This document shows positions 24,280 to 34,330 of a DNA stretch of 64,000 nt, in pieces; the stretch's first letter is position 1; each line of letters starts with the position of its first letter. Position numbers and translations under genes: made by a program. This DNA is from Warburgia ugandensis (taxonomy: Eukaryota; Streptophyta; Magnoliopsida; Canellales; Canellaceae): contig CP141127.1 of NCBI GenBank assembly GCA_035236585.1, positions 49,366,001 through 49,430,000 of the forward strand, given 5' to 3'. The notes beneath the pieces were generated by a model, which searched no databases, was not told where the DNA came from, and saw only the letters and a program-made list of their open reading frames with translations.

Positions 24280-27244
24280 CTGCATGAGGAAAATTGAATG
24301 AAAAGATGGACAAATCTAATTCATAGTCATATAGAGATTCCTAAACAATAAATACAAAAGATTTCCTGTATTGGGTTGCCAGTTTATAGGCCACAGCTGC
24401 TCACATAATGTAAGTTTTAAGAAAATGCAACGAGTGTCTATCCATCGAAGAATGGAGGGTACACTGGTTCTCCAATAGCTAAAGCACCAATACAAGGTCT
24501 CCTAGTAAGTAAATATAGAATGAAAAGAGGATTGAACCATTTCATACCAACTCCTAGTTAGTGGTTATAAAATGGAAAGAGAATTGACCCATTGCATACG
24601 AACCCCTAGTCAGTCAATGTATAGTGAAAAGAGGATTACAATGGGTTAGTGAAGAGTCAACTCATTCAATGTTGAAGATGGTGCAATGGTGAACCCATCG
24701 TATTATTCTTGTAGATTGTGGAGTTTTTCACCATTATATCTTTATTGAGAGGTAGGATAATTCTTTTGCCAATCTTTTGATGAACCATGGAAGCTATAGT
24801 ATGTATTACACAGTTAGCACAAGTTTCTATCCATCCTTTCTTTCTCATATTGTCATGTACTTAAATAAATTGCTGTTTTATATTATGTAAACACAAACAA
24901 GCTTGGTTTTTGTCTTGATGCTTAGCAGTAACATCTTAGGAGCCATGCTCAACCTGTATCACCAACCGAATATGAGTTCAAAATTGAAGGCTGACATGGA
25001 GAATCTAGGAAATGAAATTCCATGGATTCTATGATGCAAGTAGGTTAAGGAATTCAAAGGGCAAGTTCATTATGAGTAATGCCACAACAAGCCTAATAGA
25101 CTAATCAAAAGAGCTACAAGGTAAAAAAACAACTCAAATAAAGGACAATGAAATACTAAAACTATTAATAGAGCAACTGCATTTCTTAGTTAGAGAGCTT
25201 CATGATCAAGCTACCAAAACTGCCCACTACTTATACAGATATATTTAGCTAAGGAATGAACTCCGTACTAAGTTAATATGTCAATCACTATGTTAGCTTG
25301 ATATCACACTCTATGAATTACATTGAACTGCCAATCACCAGTTGTTCCTCTACATGCTCCTTAGAAGGTTTTATGATTCAACAAAAAGAACTCGAATCAT
25401 TGGTGTTGTTGAACCCAAATGGCAAGAAAAACTTAATCATTAATTGTCTCAATGAATCTGGAAACTTCAACGATAGTGTTTCATTATAAATTCCCTTGAA
25501 AACTCCATAGTTGATGTAATATCTAGCATCAAAACTCATCTAGGTTGTAGCAGTGTTCTGTCAATATGAACTCTTTGGATTTGATCTCCATATGAAATCA
25601 ATATATTGAAAGATCCCTTTCTTACAAACACCAGTTAATAATGAAAAGTTTGATTGCCCAAGGGAACAACTTAACAAATTCAACTACATATGCTACGTAA
25701 ACATACATATGTAGTGAATAACAATGGTTTCACTCATTGCCAACAGTTTTTACAGGTCATAAAGAGCTTCAAATCTATGCTAGAGATGAAGTATTTAAAA
25801 TTTGGATGAAGGCAACATACTAAAGACAATAATTGGTATAAGGTAAACAAAAGCCTTAAAAAAAATAAAATAATTCACGTATGTTCTAGTTCACTCACCA
25901 AAGCCAAATCAACCCAACTTTGGCAAGTCAATGACTGAGGTAGGAGCTTTTAAACAATACCTGGAACATCAAATGATATTGAAGCACTTAACTAGATTTG
26001 TTTGATCCAATGGATTGGTTTGCAACAAAGTATGACTCAGTCCCATAGCAGGCAGTTATTTACGAGATAAATTCCTTCAAGTTTTTCTTTCAATGAATGA
26101 GGTTGGTATCGTAGACACAATTAAATGGAGATATCCTTTTCATAGCCAAAAGAGAAGAAAAAAAATGACTTCATCGTGATTCATGATCCAAAAACCTTAT
26201 AAAATATTTATAAGAGGACAGATGCACAAACTTCAACTACTTATTCCAAGTTTAGAATCCAAAGAGCATGCATTTCTTCAAAGTCCTATTTGTTAACAAC
26301 TCTAGCACCCTTAAGTTTGACTGGCCTCTCCATGTATGAGTAACCTATACCTACAAATGTTCATTAGTAGAGTATCCATCAATGCAAATGACCAAGACGA
26401 TGGCATTTTCTGAAGATTTAGCCAATGCCATTTCATATTTAAGAGTTAGAGTATCTTCAAGACCTTGCATAGGTTCCAATTGACAGCAACTTCATCCTTA
26501 TAGAGAATGTCTCCAATGAAAAGCCAAAATAATAATTGTACTCAGTGCTTACATGTCAATCTTATGTATATTCCACCACATTATCCTATATCAGCAAACT
26601 CTGCCTACAAGATATTATTGTATTTAGGCAAATGTGTATCTAAATTGGATATTTGTAGACATTAAACCAAGGGATCAAGTCTAGTGTAATTGTGTCCTCG
26701 TTATAGTTAGATACATATGGATAAAAAATATGTAGAAATTTCAATAATTTTAAAATATATTTTACAAGATAATTAAGCAGACAAATTATACTAATACCAT
26801 GACAAATGTCTCTGGACCTTGCTATAATCAATGCCTGAGTGGCATGAACTCAAAACTCCAACAAAGAAACAGATGAGAACTGACAAATTTAACTAAGTAA
26901 GGCAGTATAGGGAATACCCTACCAAATAGCAGGTGAAATTTTATCTACAAAGGAAATTTAAATTTTCAAGTATCGTGCTTAATGCATTTCATGCATCAAA
27001 CTACCTAACATTTTTCTTGTCTTTTCTTTTCTAGACAAAACAAAGGATTTACCAATTGAAGACTTCTCAATTGCCAAAAATCATTAATCAATTAAGTTCC
27101 TTGTGAAGGTTCTTGACACTAACATATCATTGGTCTTATCTTTGCTAGGAAGCATTTCCAAATATATTGAATGTAATTAAGCAGAAAAAAGTAGCCTAAT
27201 TTCTGATGGTGGATTGTCAATAATATACTCCACAAAGAATGGGC

Positions 27245-27265
27245 ATGTATGTATGTATGTATGTA
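27245..27265. repeat. (ATGT)n microsatellite
   Basis: Five ATGT units lie within the PP2C intron. Confidence 0.9.
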
Positions 27266-27408
27266 CAAAGAACTTGTGTATATAGTCAATTAACAATGAT
27301 GCAAATTTTCTTGTTTCTTTTCTAATGAAACCTCAAGTAGCTTATCTAGAGCACCATAATCCACCACAAATGAAAAGAAATAATTAGCAATTGAATATTC
27401 TAAAAAAC

Positions 27409-27776
27409 TTGTATAATTCTTTTCACACGCCAAACTTTATGCTTTAGCAATACAATTTGCAAATCTTCAGGATGCAAGGAACGTAGCTCCTGTCTCACAA
27501 ATTCAATGCATGCATTGTGTTCAATTGACAATTGAATAGGTGAAACCTCTTTGATGGCTCTCTCCATTCTACTTAACACTACACAAGAATCCCCAAGATT
27601 AGTGATATATAACATTCCTCCGCATATGATTCCCACCAAACAACATGCTCCAACTGATGCAAGTTGGGGCTTATTAAGCCATTGATTTCTCATAAGAGAG
27701 AGAAAATCTTCTTTTGTAGCTACAAATGCTTTCTTGTTAGCATTAGCTGACATGACCTGGCACTCTGACACAAATT
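27409..27776 (-). pseudogene. PP2C upstream exon
   Basis: The acceptor is TGCATATTCAG then AATTTG (minus strand); the exon starts two bases into a codon, as in intact homologues at the KKFASE position. The donor is ATACAA then GTTTTTT. The open frame spans all 122 codons without a stop. Translation upstream of 27776 runs into intron sequence and is not part of the protein. Confidence 0.8.
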
Positions 27777-28049
27777 CTGAATATGCAAATGAAGAGCATA
27801 AGAACAACATAAACCTTAAGTCATATACAAATAGTACAAGAACCATGAATTCATTACATAGAACATAAAAGAAGCATAAAAATGATGATTCAACAACAAT
27901 GTATGACAAAGTAAATTCATGCAACAATACATCCTCTATGTTGGGAATGTAGTGGGAGTTGAGGTTGGAGTTAACAGCTGCACTTTATTATGAAATGCAT
28001 GCAGACAAGGTTTTGCGTCAGGTGCCAACTGACAAGTAAAACCTTTTTT

Positions 28050-28163
28050 AAAGAAGTTGAAGATGATTTTGTTATTTTCTCTTTTTACTTACAAATGAAT
28101 ATGCATATTATATTAGTTTGTAAGTAAAAAAAGAAAATAATGAAAATCAACTTCAACTTCTTT
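28050..28163. repeat. Near-perfect foldback, 46-bp arms
   Basis: The left arm 28050-28095 begins AAAGAAGTTGAAG and ends TTTTTACTTACAAA; the right arm 28117-28163 is its reverse complement with about three mismatches or indels. The loop is 21 bases and contains ATATGCATAT. It has no coding capacity and could be a foldback MITE or a small-RNA-producing hairpin. It sits between the PP2C exon and the LINE. Confidence 0.9.
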
Positions 28164-28233
28164 AGTATGGAAATCCCAGCATGATATGAATCAATCACTA
28201 ACATTCCCTCAAGCTAGGGCCTCCCCCATAAGC

Positions 28234-28430
28234 GATGTGCTATATCGGATCCCGGGTGTAGTGGAAAATACACAAGGGTCGCTAGGGTGTTTCCTTGGAA
28301 GCGACGTTCTATATCAGATCTTATGTGTAGTGGAAAATGGGCAAGGGCTGCTAGAGCATCCTCTCAAAAGCGACATGGTAGCGCAGATATCAAGTGCAGT
28401 GAAAAGTAGGCATGGGTTCATATCATGAGG
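28234..28430 (+). repeat. 69-bp tandem repeats in LINE 5' UTR
   Basis: Units start at 28234, 28303 and 28372, each carrying GTAGTGGAAAATR or GCAGTGAAAAGTA and a CAAGGG or CATGGG box. The third unit is incomplete. The ORF across them is not a known protein. Tandem monomers just upstream of the endonuclease suggest a promoter/5' UTR. Confidence 0.85.
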
Positions 28431-28467
28431 GTCGAGAAGTGTAGAGGTAAATAGGCTAGCTCAAGAG

Positions 28468-29665
28468 CATAAGATTCACATCACCACATGGAATATAGGG
28501 ATGTTAACAGGTAAGAGCCTAGAGTTAGTAGATACTATGAAATGTAGGAGAGTCAACATCCCTTGTATGAAAGAAACTAAGTGGAAAGGGTCTAAAACTA
28601 GAGAAACCGATGGGTATAGGCTTTGGTACACAGGAAAGAATAATAATAGAAATGGCATAGGGATAATAGTGGATAAAGAATTAAAGGATAAAGCAGTAGA
28701 CAGTAAAAGAACTAGTAATGGAATAATAATAATAAAACTTGTTCTACGAGAGAAGATCATAAATGTTATGAGTGCATACACACTGCAAGTAGGGTTAGAA
28801 GATAAAATCAAGAGAAACTTTTCGAAAGATATGGAGAGAGTCTTGCAAGAAATTTCCAACATAGGGGATAGTTATAGGAGCAGACTTAAATTGTCATGTA
28901 AGAAAAAAAAGAAAGAAAAGAAAGGATATGATAGTGTACATGGAGCGTATGGCATCGGAGAATGAAATGAGATGGGGGAAGCTATCCTTGATTTTGCTTT
29001 GGCATATAACCTAACCTTGGTAAACACATTCTTTAAGAAGAGAGATGAACACTCAAAAACATTTAAAAGTGGATTCCATAAAAGCTAAATAGACTTCTTT
29101 TTACTTAGGAGTATCAAAGGATCAATGTGTAAGGATTGTAAGGTAATACCTGGTGTGTGTTTAACCTCAGAACATAGGATAATGTTCATGGATACCTACA
29201 TTAAAAGATGGAAGAAAGGAAATGAACTCAAAAGGTATTTAGATAATAAGCGATGGAACTTAAAAGAGGAGAAAACAAATAAGATGATCGTAGAAGGAAA
29301 TTGAAATAATAAAATAGAAATAAACACCATGTGAATTAATATGGTCAAGTCCATTAAGTAAGTGGTAAAAGATGTCCTAGGAGTATCTAAAGATAAAAGG
29401 CAATTAGTAAAGGAAACTTGGTGGTGGAGTAAAATAGTATAAAAAGTTATTAAAGAAAAATAGGTGTGTTTTAAATCATGGGAGAAGAGTAGAAATAATG
29501 AAAACTATGAACAGTATAAGAATGCTAAAAAGGTCACTAAGAGAATAGTAAGTGGGGCTAAACTCAAGGCATATGATGATTTCTATAATAGACTAGGATC
29601 AAGAGAAGGTGAGAAATATGAGTTTAAACTAGCAAAAATAAGAGAAGATAAGGGTAGAGACGTAG
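28468..29665 (+). pseudogene. RTE-type LINE, endonuclease region, 3' part lost
   Basis: The ORF of an RTE-clade non-LTR retrotransposon starts with IHITTWNIGMLTG; the TWN contains the conserved Asn of AP-endonucleases. MKETKWKG holds the catalytic Glu of the QETKW motif, followed by GYRLWYTGKNNNRNGIGIIV and a VMSAYTLQVGLEDK stretch (family: SAYAPQVG). After a frameshift near 28870 come GADLNCHV (family GGDLNGHV) and FALAYNLTLVNTFFKKRDEH, FKSGFHKS, IDFFL, and CKDCKVIPG. Linker pieces such as YEQYKNAKKVTKRIVSGAK and FKLAKIREDKGRDVV bring it to 29665. There the LTR of element A starts and the reverse transcriptase is missing. Several stops make it inactive. Such fragments are often annotated in plants as craniofacial-development-protein-2-like. 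Confidence 0.85.
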
Positions 29666-32600
29666 TGTGGCGACTCGAGTTTTTGAAATACATTTTCATT
29701 ATTTATTTTCAAATGGTGGTCGACCAATTTTTGCAAACATTTTGAAAACTTAAGAAGCGAAAATATTTTCTTTGAAATTCTTTTCAAAAAACGTGAATGC
29801 CACATTTTACTCACATATACATACATAATTTTGTATACAACATATGTTAACAAAGAAACTCAATCTATTAAAATTGCAAGATCATTACAGTGGTTCACAT
29901 ACACAACCCCTTTATTACATCTTATGTCCAAAATACACAAATCAAAATATAATCCAATCCTTTCCACAATAGTACATAGTCTTGATCAATAGTATAGTCT
30001 TTGTCTTCCCATGTTGTATCCTGCCATTCTTTTCTTTCTGTATCTGAGATATTGTAAACATTCAAACATTTATAATATCTCAGCAAGCTATGCTTGGTAG
30101 GGGATTCAAGGACATATGAAATCATATAGTTCAAAAGTACAATATTCATAATCATCATATTCCATATGAATCACATAATTCAATTTCCAGGAACCATACT
30201 ATATATGATCATTCTATCATATAATTTATCATGTAACATCTACTATGATAATTCCAAACTACTCACCACTATATCGTATGTATATATATATATAGACGGT
30301 CAAAAATCATGAAAAATAATCAATATCTCAAACATCAATAATCATACGTAGATATACTGAGTTGATAAATCAGCCAGACTTTTGTAGGGAAAATACAGCC
30401 TCATTAGAACATTATTGGCATCTCACTATGCCATGCATCATAATGCAAAATACTCAAGGACTACCATGCTGCACTTTGATCAGTACTAACGCACTCGGAT
30501 AACTGTTCTATTCACCAATTATACCATAGTGGAAAATATTGTGTCACTGCCCATATGGGGAGATAGGACTTTCACAATGGGGCCCTCCCTTAATTGCCCA
30601 ACCCAACTTTTAGCCTCTCTTTGGCAAGGTATCATAATATCATCAAATTTTGGGAAGCAAGTTGCCTATTCCTCATAAATTCCTTAGCATAGCACCCCCA
30701 AGCTTATGGTTATTTAAAACAAAACCACAAGCCTCCATGCTTGTATTAAAATACTTCTTATACATCTTAGACAATCTGTTTATTAATATTATTATCTTTG
30801 TATTCAATATCCTCATATGCAGGATATAATTTCATTTCTAGATTTAGGGATCCTCATTTACAATGAATGATACCCATGTTCATATAACTTTAGGGATTAA
30901 TCATTTATTGTAAATGATCCCCATTTTCTTTAATTTGGTATTCATATACCAAATGTTATTAAGTGTAAGGATACTCATTTGCCATAAATGATATCCATTA
31001 TTATTATGTCCTTATCTAACTTTAGGGGTAATCATAAATGATCCCTACGTATTTATTATGTATTCCATCTAATTTCAACAATTATTTCCATCTCATATAC
31101 ATGAATTATGATTCAAATGTAACTAAACATATTATCATCCATAAGATTTATAATGTCTATGTATAACAACAATTCCACAGACCATAGGTCTTGTATTCTT
31201 AAAGTTCCACCTACCTTCCTGTAGTAATCCATCCCTTCAGATGTTCCATGATTGACATATGTAATATGTAAATACATACATATTGTCATTATCTAAACAA
31301 CTTAGACAATCTCATATTTATATTCTTTATATAATCTTGTCATTTGATATGAGGGATCTAGATCTATCATGAGTTCCTCTCATCCATACAATCTATCTTC
31401 CTTAGATGGTATTTTATCCTTTTGATCAATAGATCTAATGGTTAGAATGATCTTCTAATCTTTTAGATCTAAGTATTTTCTATCTCTAAATCTTTGTGTG
31501 TCCATCTCTTTGATCTTGATTTTTCATAGATCCTTTGATTAACAATTTATACTTGTTGATAAAGATCAAGGGCCTAGATCTTTCATCATCTAGTTCTTCT
31601 TTGAACTAAGTTTAGTTATTTGATCATCCCTAAGGAGGATGATCTTGGTTCTCTTCCTTGAATCATATTTGATCAAGGGTTTGGATTATCTAATCTAATG
31701 ATCTAGATTTGTCTACAACATACATACATGGATACATAATAAAATACAACATTAGGATTCTTATTGTTCTTGATCATTCAAGATCCTGTGGATCTTGTTT
31801 GATCATCCTTATCTTACTTACAATTTTTATTAGAATTACATAATTTGCTAACCTTTTATTCTCTTATTATTATAATTTAACTAGTTAATATTTTACTAGT
31901 GGAAGATAGCTTATTTCATCCTAAGTCTAGATAGCTTCTCTTATTTCCAATTGACCATGGTTTACTAGTTGAATGGCTGAACACAAAGTCGTTACTTCAA
32001 TCCTCATGTAAGGAGGCGTGTAGACCTCACCAACATCAACGGAAGGTAAGGGAAGAGCAAGGCTCTATTAGAAAACCCCCTTAACCACCATGTTTAGCAT
32101 TCACTATAGTGACCTTAGCTCAACCTTTCATAAGGTTCCTATGAGCATTTTAACCCTAAGTACTCTTTCTAATTGATTTTAATTAAGTTCATGAACATTT
32201 AAAATGTCATTCGTGGGGTTTATTATTCTCCTAGTTTGGACCAAAGATTTGATAATCCTTATATTGTTCTACTAAATATAGCCCTTACTATAATTAAGTC
32301 CATATCATTCATTCCATATAAATGTCCTTCAATTCTAATTTTCATTTAATTACATTTTCAATGTAATTTAAATAACATAAGCATTAAAGCATAAATAAAT
32401 AAATAAGGAAATCTAACAATTAAATCTAGTAAGTAATAAAAGACATTTACAATATCATTCAATAATTCAAATGAAAATTTAACATGCCAAAACTATTCAT
32501 CATGATCAAACGGTCATATTTGACTTCTATTCATTTTACATTCCATTTAGGATTTAGATTTTGATCTTTCATTTTCCTTTAGATCTAATAAATTTTCCTA

Positions 32601-34330
32601 ATGTGATTTTATCACTAGATCATTGATGCATCTCATCAAATGATCTGATCCTTCTTGATCCAACTGATCAAGAAGATCTTAAGCCATTTTATCCAATTTA
32701 GTGCATAGATCTTAATCTATACCAAATTATCATTATCAAGTCCATCAATCCATATGATCTTAACTTTATCTCATCATCCAAATACATCCACACTATCCAA
32801 TCATCCTTGATCAAACCAATTAAGGAGATTACCATTCACTTTTATGGATTTTACTACTTTTAAGGGTCAAGATCTTAAGATCTAGAAAATAAATTACATC
32901 CAACCATTTCATTATTGTAATTATACACTTAGATCATCATATAAACTATTTTGCAAGGTCTGATCATGATTGATTAATCAGATCATGAAGATCCATGCTC
33001 ATTTTTATGATTTTTCTTCTTTCAAGGCTAGATTTCTTAATTAAACATAGATCAGTCACTTCTAACCATTGATTCCATGTTCCACAATCAAAAGATCATC
33101 AGTGAATCAAAAGTATAAAGTCTCATCATTCCAAATATCACTGATCATATAGTAATACTTTTCTTTAATAATAGAATTTTACATGCATCAAAACATATAT
33201 TTTTTGAGTTCAATACCTTATACAAGTAACAAGGAATCTATAGCAACTTTTAGATCTAAAATTGGAGCTAAATTGAGCTCTTAATTGAAGAAACTAGGTT
33301 TCAGTACAAATATTGGATGGCTCAGATCTAATTTGGGTGTACTGAGTGCGGGGACGACTAGTAGCCTGTGCCTGTTACCGCCTTTTACTAATGATCTGAG
33401 AGGGGTGACCGACTATGGGCGAGACGATCCAATCTAGACTGTCAAATCACCTTGCCATGGATCACCATCCATCTCTCAACATCAAGGGTTGAAATCTCAT
33501 CTCTTGGGGTTTCTGGGCCCCAGGAAACCATCCAAAGGCTCAGAAGTTTCATCTGAGCCATCCAAGATAGGGATCTCAACCTTGTTGCCTAATCCATCGG
33601 GAATGACAGATCAATGGCCAGGGAGATTACCTGGAGGCTGGAAAGCCTAAGGGAGGTGCCAGAATGGAAGGGAAATGAAGTGGGTGGCCTACTTGTGCCG
33701 GTCCGGTGAAGGAATTTCATCAGAGAAGCTGTGTACTGGAGAAATAAAACCCTAAATGCCAAAAATACATACAACAAACAGATTCTCTATCGCCATTGCC
33801 GCAGAAGATGGAAAATATTGGGGAAACATAGATCCCCATGTTCTTAACATATTCAATGGTCCAAGATTTGAGTTTAACTGTGGGATATGCCGAAAAAATG
33901 TGAAAAGTATACCGGAGATGGTGACCTTGCCGGAGGTTGTTCTTGATTTTGATTTTCATGGCGATTTAGGAGGTGGATCACCATGGAAACTTAGGAATTT
34001 TGTAGATCAGCCCTGTCCGACCAGATCCAATGGTGGAGATTTGATTTTAACGAGTGAAAATCCATGGTTAATTGGATTAGGGTTTCCTGGGTGGAAACCC
34101 TGGTTCATTGGTGACGACACGTCCCTGGATGCTCCCAATGTAGACATGGGGTCATTTGTTTGGGTGCGTTTGGGGACATGCCCACAGAGAATGAGAGAGA
34201 AAGAGAGAAAGAAGGAGGAAATGGGGGAGATGGGGGAGGATTCTGGAGCTATTTATCAAGAGTCACATACTTCATATTTTCTCATCCTTAAGCTATTAAT
34301 CAAGATTCACATCTTGATTTGATTAAAAAA
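29666..34330 (-). repeat. Left LTR of element A (inner end approximate)
   Basis: It aligns with 37118-41299 from TGTGGC to the ATCCCCATGTTC block at 33833-33844, with many single-base differences. Beyond this it continues alone to about 34330, ending in a GA-rich tract and a TATTTAT-like motif, after which sequence homologous to element B's internal region begins. No TTACA terminus is present, so the end of the LTR and the polypurine tract have been deleted. A 188-codon ORF (33756-34322, plus strand) lies antisense to the element; it resembles no family known to me and its first codons alone are shared with the right LTR. Confidence 0.7.

Larger units (their letters stand above)
24043..27776 (-). 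pseudogene. PP2C protein phosphatase, clade-D-like, gene fragment (two exons)
   Basis: Two exons of a plant PP2C-type Ser/Thr phosphatase are readable on the minus strand, separated by a 3.1-kb intron (24280-27408). The upstream exon is 27409-27776 and the downstream exon 24043-24279; both splice in phase 0 and together give about 200 residues. Conserved stretches follow clade D enzymes such as those acting on plasma-membrane H+-ATPase and kinases: [83 protein letters not shown]. The 5' exon with the DGHGG metal site and the 3' exon with the last catalytic Asp are not found in the window; the LINE lies upstream. In the usual SDGLWE motif the metal-binding Asp is Asn (SNGLWEHL), and LGDSRAV has become LGDSCVV. 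Splice sites are intact, so decay is recent or the copy was truncated. I consider it a pseudogene. Confidence 0.85.

Noticed and set aside
24280..27408. Possible copia or other element inside the PP2C intron (around 26280-26560)
   Set aside because: Fragments such as MERPVKLKGARVVN on the minus strand looked protein-like, but no ordered set of motifs of any family could be followed.
27930..28180. PP2C first exon
   Set aside because: No translation here contains the DGHGG motif or its neighbours; the stretch is taken up by the foldback and the start of the LINE.
29464..29745. 93-codon ORF as an independent gene
   Set aside because: Its first two thirds are the LINE linker region and the end is LTR of element A; it is a chimera of two elements.
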